A DNA stretch of 64,000 bases from Pestalotiopsis fici W106-1 (taxonomy: Eukaryota > Ascomycota > Sordariomycetes > Amphisphaeriales > Sporocadaceae). Both the position numbers and the translations under genes were made by a program. This document shows, one piece after another, positions 1-10,379 of the stretch (position 1 is the stretch's first letter; every line of letters begins with the position of its first letter). The stretch is from assembly GCF_000516985.1 (NCBI RefSeq), contig NW_006917100.1:62001-126000 (forward strand), given 5' to 3'. Below the pieces are notes generated by a model. That model saw nothing but the letters and a program-made list of their open reading frames with translations, was not told the origin of the DNA and did not search any database.

Positions 1-1
1 G

Positions 2-712
2 CAAATATTCTACATGGGCGGATCCGTGTTTATCAAGACGAGCATTTGCATGACCTTGATCCGGCTCTCGGTCCAGCGAAGATACACCTACTTTCTCTAC
101 GGCATTATTGTGGTGACGATTCTCACCACCTTTGTCACTCTCATCAGCGTCTGGATCCAGTGCCGACCGCTGGCGGCGTCGTGGGGCGAGGTCGCGGGAG
201 AGTGCATGGACGTGAGCGTCCTCATTACGCTGACCTATGTCGTCTCGGGCCTCAATATTGGCACGGATTGGTCTGTCGCCTTGCTGCCGATTGCCATTTT
301 GTGGAAACTGCAAATGCCCCGCAAGATCAAGATTGCCGTTTCTTTTGTCCTGGGCCTCGGTGTCTTTTCTTCAGTGGCTACGATTGTCAGAATCCCGTAC
401 TCTTCGGCCTACACTGCCACCACGAACTACCTCGTCGGACTTGGTCACCTCATTGAATGGACAGTCATTGAATGCGACGTTGCCATTATTGCTGGATCAC
501 TGCCCATGCTGAGGCATCTCATCAAGCCACTCCGAAAGGAAGACTCGGAGAAGAAGAGTGGCCAGTCCACCGAGCTGGTCACCATCGGACGCTTGGGTCT
601 GAAGAAGGGCCCCGTCTACGATACGATTCACGAGTCGGATAATCTCGAATTTTTCGATGACAAGACAAACGAAAGCACACGATCAATGGTTCCTAGGGGT
701 AGGGCGTCGTAA
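2..712 (+). CDS. SAT4-type rhodopsin-domain integral membrane protein (5' partial)
   Basis: The C-terminal 236 residues of a polytopic membrane protein; the reading frame is open to the left edge, so the start lies outside the window. Several long hydrophobic helices are visible, including one around FLYGIIVVTILTTFVTLISVW and one around FVLGLGVFSSVATIVRIPY. The pattern of a cysteine in the loop after the first of these (WIQCRPLAASW), the aromatic WSVALLPIAILWKLQMP stretch and WTVIECDVAIIAGSLP matches the fungal SAT4/rhodopsin-domain family, which includes PTH11-like receptors. The helices are followed by a charged, serine-rich cytoplasmic tail that ends at TAA. Ligand and role are unknown for nearly all family members. 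No intron is needed. The family call is firm; a receptor function is only inferred. Confidence 0.8.
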   Translation, partial: QIFYMGGSVFIKTSICMTLIRLSVQRRYTYFLYGIIVVTILTTFVTLISVWIQCRPLAASWGEVAGECMDVSVLITLTYVVSGLNIGTDWSVALLPIAILWKLQMPRKIKIAVSFVLGLGVFSSVATIVRIPYSSAYTATTNYLVGLGHLIEWTVIECDVAIIAGSLPMLRHLIKPLRKEDSEKKSGQSTELVTIGRLGLKKGPVYDTIHESDNLEFFDDKTNESTRSMVPRGRAS

Positions 713-1196
713 AAGTTTGGCTTGCATTTGGAGAGAAAAAATTAGCGACCTGTAGCGACCATTCTGAAGATGGATGGCGTTGCTGTTTACCGGCGTTAGC
801 ATGCCTCGCGCGGTTAGATACCCAATGGAATTAATATCGTCACAATACTTGCAATAGGCTTCCAGGGGGCTCATGAGCATGGTTGCTCTCACGAGTAGTA
901 TTGTCTTCATGAGTGACCTTTATTACAAAAGGCTTACAGCGCTTATACAAGGACTACAAGGCTTGTGGTGCCCCGCAGTTTCCCACTATAGCAGTATAAA
1001 CGTGCGGCTTTTCTAGACTTGCAGCTCTTTGGCAGCTGTCCCTTTGATACATGTTACACCCAATACGATTGCGAGGTTTGTTTGCAGCATAAACTCGATC
1101 CAGAATTCCGAACAGTCCTTGTAGGTGGCATCCATTCTCCATAGGTAGCACCATAATGTGCCCGAGTTGGCCCTCAAAGTCGTACCACAGGTATCA
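713..1196. other. Intergenic region
   Basis: The stretch between the rhodopsin-domain gene and the F-box-like gene. Short open frames run antisense into the next gene but have no recognisable protein character. No RNA gene or repeat was seen. Confidence 0.5.
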
Positions 1197-2720
1197 ATGG
1201 CAAGTTTCGACGCCCCGCTTGACTTTGTTTCCTCACTGGAAGCTGGACGCGTCTCCAAGATAGTCCTGAACTGTATCGGACTGCGCTCTTTCTCCTCGAT
1301 ACGTTTAAACAGCGATGCCGAGTCGTTGCGGCAATTCGTTGAAATCTTTTCCAATGCAGATTTGCAGGAATTGGTTAGAAGCATCCACTACGACGTCATA
1401 CTTCCGCCCGTGAGCGACAAGCGGCTGCAGAACAAACTTCAGAGCAACGCCGAGGCTGCAGAGAATGCGGTTGCCTTTACGCGCGCGCTTTCAAGTCTAT
1501 TCACGATACTCAGTGCCTGGAAGGTTGAGGGTATTGATCTATACCTCACTGCCACTTCACCATCTGATGATGCCGCACTTCGAGACGGCTCTCGTAGTGT
1601 CCACGCCAAGCCAGGCCGTAATGACTTGCAGTACATTACATTTAATGGCACCGTACTTTCCAATGCACAACTCCCCTCAGTTCGGGCCATTGCAGCCCTG
1701 AATACTCTGAAACTCGATTGCCACTCTGGTAAAGCGTCAGGACGAAGACTTCATCCGGACCTTGTCTGTGCCATGGCGACAGCACTTCCGGCCCTTGAGA
1801 GCGCAGCATGGGAGTTTTCCATGCCCCCTCGACGCATGGCAGCCCGGCGCCAAACTTTCAGAGAAGCACTTGCGCATTTGTTAATGCTTCCTTCACTTTC
1901 CTCCATCAGGATGCTGCACATTACTCTACACGACAAGGATCCGCGTAATGAAGAGACAGGGCCGGAGAACTTCGTGCTAGATGGCCGCGACGACGGTCTC
2001 AGCGCTGCTGTCCAGACAACTTTTACTCTTCCCGAATTGCGCGACATACACTTTGGCGGAAAATGGTCCCTATCACCTGTTGCGTTCAAGGGAGGATTCG
2101 GACCATCATTAGCCTCTGTATATATTGACCTCTCCTCGGTCACTCCTGACGGCAAATGGGTATTTGACATTGTACCTCTTCCCTCTGACGAAGAAGATGT
2201 CAGCGATGGGGATTCTCCTAGCGAATCGGAGCAAACATTTTATGATGACTTTGACTCTGCAGATTCAGATGCAGTGGACTGGGTGGACAAGAAAGCCGAA
2301 GCCAAGGCCAACTTTGAATTACCGGCCACAGATAGTCGCGGTGACCCAAGTCCTGAGAACTTCATGCCCCTAGCCACCTCGATCGCAGATGCAGTTTCAA
2401 GTTCTAATGGTCCTCTACGCGTGGTCGAAGTCCACCTCCTCGGCAGCATATCCCACATTCACTTTGGATATCTTGGTTCAGCAAATGAACCGGCTGAACA
2501 GCCACGCTTCTCGGGAAATTGGCCGGGCTGGTCTCGAGACAAGATCCAATCCCAACGCCAAGGCCTAATCACAAGGCCAAGCTGGCAAATCTTCGTCTGG
2601 GGAGAAGTGGTGTACGTGAATTGGAAGGTACCTACTGAATTGGTACAGGCGATGGAAAAACGTGTAGGGCAAGGAAATGTATTTGCGTGTTCAACTGCCA
2701 GAAATGTAGAATTTGGATGA
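1197..2720 (+). CDS. F-box-like (DUF6546-type) hypothetical protein lacking a visible F-box
   Basis: A single-exon protein of 507 residues from the first ATG; the same frame runs a further 13 codons upstream but only from a GTG. The middle resembles fungal F-box proteins with a DUF6546-like region: a segment reading LSSLFTILSAWK, then LYLTATSPSD, a LPALESAAWEFSMPPRRMAARRQ stretch, and alternating short hydrophobic repeats that look like irregular leucine-rich turns. An acidic insert (DEEDVSDGDSPSESEQ) follows. The C terminus contains paired tryptophans (NWPGWSRDK, SWQIFVWG). F-box proteins of this group usually begin with LPxEIRxMI-like residues, and none is found upstream, so the gene may be 5'-truncated or have an unseen first exon. 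The molecular role is unknown; recruitment to an SCF complex cannot be assumed without the F-box. Confidence 0.55.
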   Translation: MASFDAPLDFVSSLEAGRVSKIVLNCIGLRSFSSIRLNSDAESLRQFVEIFSNADLQELVRSIHYDVILPPVSDKRLQNKLQSNAEAAENAVAFTRALSSLFTILSAWKVEGIDLYLTATSPSDDAALRDGSRSVHAKPGRNDLQYITFNGTVLSNAQLPSVRAIAALNTLKLDCHSGKASGRRLHPDLVCAMATALPALESAAWEFSMPPRRMAARRQTFREALAHLLMLPSLSSIRMLHITLHDKDPRNEETGPENFVLDGRDDGLSAAVQTTFTLPELRDIHFGGKWSLSPVAFKGGFGPSLASVYIDLSSVTPDGKWVFDIVPLPSDEEDVSDGDSPSESEQTFYDDFDSADSDAVDWVDKKAEAKANFELPATDSRGDPSPENFMPLATSIADAVSSSNGPLRVVEVHLLGSISHIHFGYLGSANEPAEQPRFSGNWPGWSRDKIQSQRQGLITRPSWQIFVWGEVVYVNWKVPTELVQAMEKRVGQGNVFACSTARNVEFG

Positions 2721-5328
2721 AATTCTTTTTACAAATTGTAGTTTAGTGCTTTGATGATTAAAGGGAACGAAACCACATGATTAATATTTCCTAGAAGCAG
2801 GGCGCTGGAAGAATTTGGCTTAAATTCTAGAAGATAGAGATGACTTAAGCTCGATTACCATATGGCTTGACCTGAACGTTACGTGGGCGGTCATCAGTCT
2901 TTTCAATTAGCAGTCGCATGAGTATATACTATTTCACTACTTGGCATTCGGCATACGTGCACTCACCTTTGGCCCCTACAGCCTGCCTGGCGCATACCAC
3001 TGATGTATCGTCGCGAGGAAAACAAGTAGAGTAAATTCATGTCATTCATACATCGGTCAACATGTTGTCGCGTGGATGGCTGATGGCTAACGTCATGTTT
3101 TTGATCCCTTCCCAGTTGTTCAGCTACAAGCTCTACTCCCAACTGTGGCTAAATTGGCGAGGGGAATAAAGCTCAGATTGATATATCTGCGCGCACAGTC
3201 ATCCAGTCTCATGTGAAGTGTGTCATGGAAACATGCATGAAGATGCAAATCACATTACCGAAGTAGTTATGACCAGTGTTGTGAGAATCTGGCCTGTCAC
3301 CGATGCTACACAGAACATCAACCTGCAGCATCATAAGAACCGAGCAGTATTGAAAACATCCGCCAGCGGTTAAGAGAATTCTTTCCCGCTTGTTCTTGGC
3401 GTATATTCGCGAACAAGATAAAGGCATTAGACCAATGGGATGTTACCCAGTCGCTTATGGTAAAAGACACTGGCCAGTGAAGCGATGTTTGGTGTTGCAC
3501 AAGGAATCGCTTAGGTGTACGTGCCGCGCACATCTTGGAAGCGGGAGTGAGGATGCTCAGTCTCGCCCGAGTGCCCGAGCCGTTGCCATGCATTTTCGGT
3601 CAGAGAGATTCAGCAATGTTATCGAAGCCACATCATTACGGAGGGAATGTGTCGAGCTACGGCACCACATCGCGATTGGAGTACCGAAAGGCATACACTT
3701 CTGAGCGGAGAAGCGAAGTCCACGCAGGTAGGCACCTAGCTTGCCTTGGCCCTTTCATCCCTTTTTGAAGGTGGGATAATTTTCAATAGCATGGAAGAAT
3801 GACTTGGATTGGCTAATGACGCGAATCTCTAGGTTCCATGCCATTTTCTCTGGAATACTACGCTCCATCAATCGTGGATAAACATGGTTGTGGGACGTAT
3901 GCCAAGGTTACAAAATGACAACACCCAATCATGGCACCGTATGTTACTTTGGCAATCTTTCATCAAGGGGGATGAAGGACTTTTATGTATGACTTACGAC
4001 TTCTACGATGGCTGACAGCAAAGTCTATGCAATTCTACTTCCCTTAGCCGAACAGGTCGGGATGTGAACGTTGATGCCTTCCGTCTTTTGACGCCTGACT
4101 GGATCATGGTTATTCGGATATTCGCTCTATTCTCTCAGCATTCGAAATCTCAGATAAAACCTGCAATATTTGCCTCCCATGGTCTACAAAAGGTCCATAA
4201 AATTCCCGTGCTCTGGATCTCCCCGAGATGGTCCAGCCACTCAACACATAAGCAGTCGTTGACAATCACACGCCTCGCCCAGAAAGAGACATCATGCCGA
4301 CCATAGCACCATGTTCTACCACCAAAGCTTCCGACAAGACCACGAGGCGCCACAAGTAGGTAGAACCAACACCGAAAGCTTTCACATCTTCATTTGTATT
4401 GAGATTTTCACTGTACACAGAACTCACAGAGCCAAGTCGCCGTCTAGCATCATTGTTGAACATCCTTCTCCTTCTGATAAATTACCTTTTGAAGAGAAAC
4501 CTGACAATACGGAGTCAGCGAGGGGCGACAGCCAGAGATCCAATGAAAACGAGACCGCTTTGAGACGCCAGGACTATTTCTTGCAGCACGTAGGCAGCCA
4601 ATTCGATTGCCTTAAGAAATAATAGGTCGTACGCTCGTGTTCGTGAGTTTACCCTTAGGGCCCTATTCGCACAAATTAACAGTAGTTTGAACCTGTTTCC
4701 ACAGTTATCACATACTTGCGAAAGTATTCTCGTGGAAGTCTTTTCTTCTTCTCATTTTTCCAGTTTCAACATGGCAGTGTCGGACACCGAACGTATTCCT
4801 GTTTCAACACATCTCATTATTTAGAAATCAATTATGAGTTAGCGGCATGTCACTCTTTTGAATCATTTATGGTAAACGCTTATGCCTTGAACTGTCATGT
4901 TATTCAAGCAAGGTCCTGCAATGGGGATTTAGCATTCATTGCCTTGAAAGCATTGACAAAGCCTAGTTGATCATGGCTGATTATTGCTTGAAAATGTCTA
5001 TGATTAGACAATGTGTTTTGGATTCAACGACACGGATCCGTAGCTAGAAAGCAGATACGGGCTGAGCAAATGCTAGTGATGAAGGTTGGAGAAGCCACGG
5101 TGGTAGATCAGAGCGGGTGTGATTGATAATTGGCGTGGACGATTGGATTGTGCGGAGACCAAACCATGAATCAAATTTACAAAACAGTGTTTTTGTGGAC
5201 ATCAAGCACAACTAATGAATCAGAAATGACAAAAGGTAACAAGATAGTATAAACTCTATGAACTAAGATGTTCTCAATTATATTACATGTGATTTGAAAC
5301 ATGAAATGTCATATTGCATAGTATGCAC
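2721..5328. other. Gene-free stretch of about 2.6 kb
   Basis: Only short open frames with no family signal are present (for example 3390-3704 and 4311-4622 on the plus strand). No tRNA, array or tandem repeat was recognised. It separates the F-box-like gene from the convergent flavin reductase. Confidence 0.5.
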
Positions 5329-6429
5329 CTACATCACAGAGCAGAAGCTGGAGCTTTTGCTCAGATTTTGTGATCGCTTTGTGCTTGGCAATGGTAGCAC
5401 CGGAATATCAAGACCAAGCAAATCCGATTTAACGGTCTCGAGCTTTTGGGGCGTAAAGGCCTGGCGAGCTTGCGCTTCCTCCATGCCCGCATCTTGGATA
5501 TGGTCAGCATGCAGGAATTTGCCTTCCATGGTGATGCAACTCTGGCTCGCGTCTGATGACCAGACTGACTTGATTGCGTTGCCCTGGGCCACCAACGTTC
5601 CCCTCATGCCACAGATGACACAGCAAATCTCATTGGTGGTTCCTCCAATGAACTCAAATTGCGAAAGATGGCAGTAGGGGCATGATCCTTCTGTCTTGGG
5701 GCCAAGATAAGTGGCATCGTCGAACTTTTTCCCAAGCTGACTTGCAACATTCTTGCCCAGAAGCTTCGCCCGCTCAACACAACTTCCGCCATCCTTGAAG
5801 ATGACCGAGCCGGGGCTGGCAAACCCAGAAAAGATGATCTGGTCCACGACCTTTGCGTGGATGGGATAAACAAATTGGTGTAGAGTCGGCAAAGCCATTG
5901 TGTAATGCTCACTGTACTTGGATCCGGCCACAACCAAGAAGCCCACGACTCTAGGCTTGAGCACCCGGGCATCGGCGACTTGATCCTTGAACTTGGGGTC
6001 GCCTGCCTCTTTGCGCTCCAAAACACGCTGTACGAATGCTGCATCCGTAAAGGGCCCCATGATACGGTCTGTCACGGCTTTTAGGAAACCCGGTGGCTGG
6101 TGCGAATAAACAGGAGTCGCAAAGATCAATGCATCAGCATCTAAAATGGCGTCCAGAATCGCAAGCCTGTCATCCGCCGGTTCCTCAGTTGGCGACGAAG
6201 AGGCGCCTGCTTTCATTGAGGTGACCTTGCCGAGCGAGATGTCGGCAGCAGTCTTCAAGGGCTTAGGATTCCTAGGTATTTCGACCGACGGAACATGGAC
6301 CCATGATACCTTTGTGGGCCGCGTAATAGATGACTTGAGAGAATCGAGCGCAGCCTTTAGGAGGATCTCGGAATTCCCATGCAGGCTTCCATTGCAAAGG
6401 CCAAGGACATTGAATGATTTCGCGGCCAT
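5329..6429 (-). CDS. NADPH-dependent FMN reductase / flavodoxin-like protein with C-terminal zinc ribbon
   Basis: A 366-residue intronless protein. The start chosen is the ATG that gives MAAKSFNVLGLCNGS, because the flavodoxin-like fold begins immediately afterwards; an in-frame ATG 51 bases upstream would add an unconserved leader. The N-terminal half has the flavin phosphate-binding type segment GLCNGSLHGNSE and the second conserved segment DALIFATPVYSHQPPGFLKAVTDRI, which place it in the NADPH-dependent FMN reductase (PF03358-like) group. The C-terminal third holds two cysteine pairs, CPYCH and CCVICG, spaced as a zinc ribbon. Such a ribbon is not part of the core reductase, so this is a fusion architecture. 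Expected activity is flavin-mediated reduction with NAD(P)H; the substrate is unknown. It lies upstream of the glycosyltransferase on the opposite strand. Confidence 0.75.
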   Translation of the reverse strand: MAAKSFNVLGLCNGSLHGNSEILLKAALDSLKSSITRPTKVSWVHVPSVEIPRNPKPLKTAADISLGKVTSMKAGASSSPTEEPADDRLAILDAILDADALIFATPVYSHQPPGFLKAVTDRIMGPFTDAAFVQRVLERKEAGDPKFKDQVADARVLKPRVVGFLVVAGSKYSEHYTMALPTLHQFVYPIHAKVVDQIIFSGFASPGSVIFKDGGSCVERAKLLGKNVASQLGKKFDDATYLGPKTEGSCPYCHLSQFEFIGGTTNEICCVICGMRGTLVAQGNAIKSVWSSDASQSCITMEGKFLHADHIQDAGMEEAQARQAFTPQKLETVKSDLLGLDIPVLPLPSTKRSQNLSKSSSFCSVM

Positions 6430-7902
6430 GATTATCAGTTGCGAGAAGATGTTAAATTTGTCGAGCGAATGAATGTTCAACTATGTCTCATTGCATCAAT
6501 CAGGAAGAAATGAGCATGCATAGCAATTGACAATGATCGTGTCGGCCAGAACTGGCAGAGAGCATAGACATATTTGGCCACGACAAATTTTGATGGCATG
6601 ATTATGGCCTCAATGAAGCTAGCCCAAAGTGTGACTCCGTCATCCTGTGCGCCTAGTCAAACACGACCCTGAGATTTGGGACGCATTATCACACGCGAAG
6701 TCGGGGCGAGGGCGTTGCGCGGTTCAATCAACGATAACAGTTTGTCGCAAGCAGGCAGACGTATGGAATCAGTTCCACATGGAGGCTGATCCGAATGTCG
6801 GGGAATTCTCTTGTTCTCGAAACATTGCGCAATAAATAATGTCGCAGTGGGCGTGCTCTTGCATGCCGGACTAGGAAGAAAAGGAATACTTCAGTGCAGG
6901 TTGTAGGCGTTGCGGTTCATCGCGCGCAGCGTTTAGAGTAAAAGATTCATTGGGATTCGTAAGCCTGGAAGCTACATTCTACTCTCGGATCTGCCGCCCG
7001 ATGCTGGTGGCCACAGGGTCAATGCGAGTCACATTCAAATGAGGAACAAAAGCCGGTCGACTCGGGGCTCGATCTCCTTTTGAAGATCTCGTCATAAGGC
7101 TAGGTGGGGCGGATGGCTGCAAGAGTGCCGACCAGGGGTCCCATTTGCATGCTGCAATGAGACGATAGACGTGTGCGAGTCGGCACGTTGCTCCGAGCAG
7201 CGACTCGAATTGTTTTCTTGATGGAGATCTGATAAGCACATGCATACCGGACTGTTTCGCAGTAAACATTGTGGACAAAGTCGTCGTCGTCTTGCATCTC
7301 CAAGTCATCATTGGTAATGGTGACAAAGGCGCCAACACAAAACATTCGGTCGGACCCTTGGGTCTCAGTACCGGCGCCAATGCACCCGAACTACCTAGCC
7401 CGTAGAACCCCCCACGACGCACGTGGATGGGGATATATGCAGCTTCGGCAGACGAAATGCTTAGCCAGCGCGCCTATCTTCCAGGCTATCTTCCAGGGTC
7501 GAAATTTGTAGTTGCTAAGTCAGCGGCTCGGGGTGTTTCCATAATCCTGTCGCCGTTTGCGCGTAGAGTATAGCCATACGCCCGCGATTATGCCTTCCCA
7601 GTACAAATCAGGACGCGCGCTCCTGCCAAGCTGGGTAGTTGTATGCAGGCAAATAGAGATCTGACTGAAATGATACCGGCATGTCACTCTGCTCAGGCGA
7701 TCCGGCTACGTGTAGGTGTACGTGTTTGAACTGCACCCGGCTCCATATCTCTGGTAGAGTTGTCTGCCCTAAATAGAGATCATGCTTCTCCGATGACGGG
7801 CATTCGGGAGATTTATGATAATATCGCTCAGTTGAATTGAGAGACATAATTGACATCTCCATTTTGATTTTGTTGCCCAAAATTTTAGCAAGCCCAAGCA
7901 GG
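6430..7902. other. Divergent intergenic region between reductase and glycosyltransferase
   Basis: About 1.5 kb between two divergent genes, holding the promoters of both. Open frames at 6979-7511 on both strands overlap each other and show no family features, so none is called. Confidence 0.5.
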
Positions 7903-9720
7903 ATGGCAGACCAAAACACTGTTGTGGCCGACGCAATCGCTGCGATCGAGAACCGCGAGTTGACCAGCGACCCGGTCACAATCATCAAGCCAGTGGCTCC
8001 CGGTGTTGCCGTGGCAGAAAAGGCCGCAGATGAGAAGATCGAAACAGCAGTGACCGAAGCTGTACCCCAAGAGGCCCCCGAAACGGAGGAGAAGGCACCT
8101 ACAACGGAAGAGAATCCTTCTGCCGAGAGCGAGGCTACAGTAGACCACGTCGAAGCGCCACACTCATGCATCTCATCAGTCACGCCTGTCGAACCTGCAG
8201 CTGAGGAAGAAACCACAAAGACTGCCAGTGAGGCTGGAGGCAACAGCAGCGCAGCAAGTGAAAACGATGGTACAGTCGATGGCAGTGCACCAAGCGACAC
8301 CGGCTTAACGGCCGACAGCAGTATCGTCAGCGACAATGGTGCCGCCAACGGCCCCAGCAACGAGAAGCCCCTTCTCGCGTTCACAGCACCTCCAGTCATG
8401 GGCCACACGAGCCCACTCCTCCGATTAGCCACAGAGATGACGAAGCAAGGATATGAAGTCATCTTCATGTCCACAGTCCAGTTCAAGGAGGCCATTATCA
8501 AGGCCGGCGCCGAGTTCTATGAGTCGAAGACACCCTTCTGTGACTTCAACTACCTGAAGTCGAGACACACACTCCCACCTGGACTCCCCACTCTGTGTGC
8601 CGACATGGAGAATATGTTCATCAAGCCGATGCTGCCAAGAAGTGCGGAATTCGGCTCACTGCTTGAACTTGTCCGACAGCGCGACCCTACCCGGGATGTT
8701 GTTGTCGTGACTGAAACCATGTCGTTGGCCCCGATGCCGTTCATCTATGGAGCCCCATTGCCAAAGGGCTACGACACATTTCCCAAGACCATCAACATCA
8801 GTACCGTGCCGATTATGCTGCTCAGTATTGACACTGGTTTCACTGGACCGTGTCTGCCACCAGACTCCTCCGAGTCGGGTCGCGCCAGAAACAAGATCAT
8901 GAATGAGATGCTCGTCAGAGGGCCCATGGGCGGCACGGACAAAGTGTTCCATGAGTCGTTGAAGAGCGTTGGTGCGACATCTGTGCCAAAGGTTTTCTTC
9001 CAGAATGCATGGCTGGAGTCGTATGACACGACGCTCCAGTTGTGTGTCCCGGGCCTCGAATACCCACGATCAGATCTTCATTTGTCCATCCGTTACTCTG
9101 GTGCACTCCCCAAGAGGCCTCTACCTTCCAACTTCCAGTACCCTTCTTGGTGGTCGGAGATCAAGGCCAATGCTGAGCTTCCCGCGGAACAGCGCAAGAA
9201 GGTGGTCGCAGTCGCACAGGGTACCGTTGCCCTCGACTATGCCGATCTTATTCTTCCTACAATCCAAGGCCTTGCACACCGGTCAGACGTGATCACGGTG
9301 GCCATCCTGGGAGTCAAGGGTGCTACTCTGGAATCTTCTGAAGACTTCGAGATCCCCGAGAACGTGCGCGTCATTGACTATTTTTCGTACGATGCGATAC
9401 TGGAGTATGCTGATGTCTTCCTGACCAATGGTGGTTATGGAGGTCTGAGCCACGGCGTGCTCAACGGTGTGCCCATGATTTTGGCCGGTACTACTGAAGA
9501 CAAGGCCGAGGTGTGCGCCAGGGGTGAATACGCTGGTTTTGCCATCAATCTCAAGGTGCAGAGGCCGACGAGCACTCAGGTTGGCGATGCGTGCGACAAG
9601 ATCTTCACGACCCCAAGCTACAAGCACAGAGCGTTGAGATTGCAACAGGAGAATGAGGATCTGGATGCGCTTGCCATCTTTGAAAGACAAGTGAGCAAGT
9701 ACGCCAAGACTCAACTGTAA
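7903..9720 (+). CDS. UDP-glycosyltransferase family 1 (MGT/YjiC-like) with acidic N-terminal extension
   Basis: A 605-residue intronless protein starting at the ATG of MADQNTVVADAI; the frame continues upstream to 7837, but the extra residues look like 5' UTR. Residues 1 to about 155 are low-complexity, rich in Ala, Glu, Thr and Ser, and strongly acidic. The glycosyltransferase fold then begins with LLAFTAPPVMGHTSPLLRLA, the usual donor-cleft GH motif of GT1 enzymes. Near the C terminus, FLTNGGYGGLSHGVLNGVP and the following LAGTTEDKAE form the nucleotide-sugar binding motif, in the place of the HCGxNS-type plant or bacterial motif. The predicted reaction is sugar transfer from a nucleotide sugar to a small hydrophobic acceptor; the acceptor is unknown. 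No signal peptide or membrane helix is visible, so it is probably cytosolic. Nearby transporters and a P450 fit tailoring of a specialised metabolite, but that is inference. Confidence 0.82.
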   Translation: MADQNTVVADAIAAIENRELTSDPVTIIKPVAPGVAVAEKAADEKIETAVTEAVPQEAPETEEKAPTTEENPSAESEATVDHVEAPHSCISSVTPVEPAAEEETTKTASEAGGNSSAASENDGTVDGSAPSDTGLTADSSIVSDNGAANGPSNEKPLLAFTAPPVMGHTSPLLRLATEMTKQGYEVIFMSTVQFKEAIIKAGAEFYESKTPFCDFNYLKSRHTLPPGLPTLCADMENMFIKPMLPRSAEFGSLLELVRQRDPTRDVVVVTETMSLAPMPFIYGAPLPKGYDTFPKTINISTVPIMLLSIDTGFTGPCLPPDSSESGRARNKIMNEMLVRGPMGGTDKVFHESLKSVGATSVPKVFFQNAWLESYDTTLQLCVPGLEYPRSDLHLSIRYSGALPKRPLPSNFQYPSWWSEIKANAELPAEQRKKVVAVAQGTVALDYADLILPTIQGLAHRSDVITVAILGVKGATLESSEDFEIPENVRVIDYFSYDAILEYADVFLTNGGYGGLSHGVLNGVPMILAGTTEDKAEVCARGEYAGFAINLKVQRPTSTQVGDACDKIFTTPSYKHRALRLQQENEDLDALAIFERQVSKYAKTQL

Positions 9721-10379
9721 ATTTGATTAGTTTGAGCTACCTAGGTAATCTATTAGTGGCCTTTAGGTCTTTCGCGTACCTCCAACGTAATGTAGGTACA
9801 TACATACCTTTAGATGACAATTATACATATCGGGTTCTGTTAGGTAGATGGTTGGCGCATATGCATGAATTTTATCCGGAATTATATATTTATTCAGTCA
9901 TTCACATAACCTATAGACTTGAGTAGTTTTACGACCTAAAACCTGTGGCAGTGATTGATTTCGTCTTGGAAATAGGTGTTCTGGCCAAGGGCTTACATGG
10001 AATCTAGAGCCGATACCTTAGTGACCCCACCAGCGCTAAAACAATGGAAGACCACTAAAGCTCAAGTGCCGGCCACCTACCTACCTACCGTACGCGTCAC
10101 GAGACGGCAACTTTTCGACTTTATTTCATTTCACCATTCTTCTTGTGGGGCTACGGAACTCATGTGGTGAAGATGGTTTTTATTATGAGTTTTCGCGAAA
10201 TATATCGGGTATTCGAGTAGCAGCAAGAAAACAGCGACGCAAGTGTAGCTCAACTATCATTTCATCCCCAAACGACACCAGACAGCACCAACCCCCCGCC
10301 CAACAGCATTTGCATTCCTGGTTCGGCCTTGTCACACACTCTCGGAAGGTCGAACCCACGATATACCCTCTCTTTCGAC
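9721..10379. other. Intergenic region
   Basis: The stretch between the 3' ends of the glycosyltransferase and the first MFS gene, which are convergent. It is AT-rich near 9780-9920. No supported feature. Confidence 0.5.

Noticed and set aside
4064..4622. Plus-strand open frames of 80-103 codons
   Set aside because: Composition is not protein-like and there is no neighbouring exon to join.
6979..7511. Overlapping open frames on both strands in the reductase-glycosyltransferase gap
   Set aside because: No family features, no splice-supported extension and mutually antisense.
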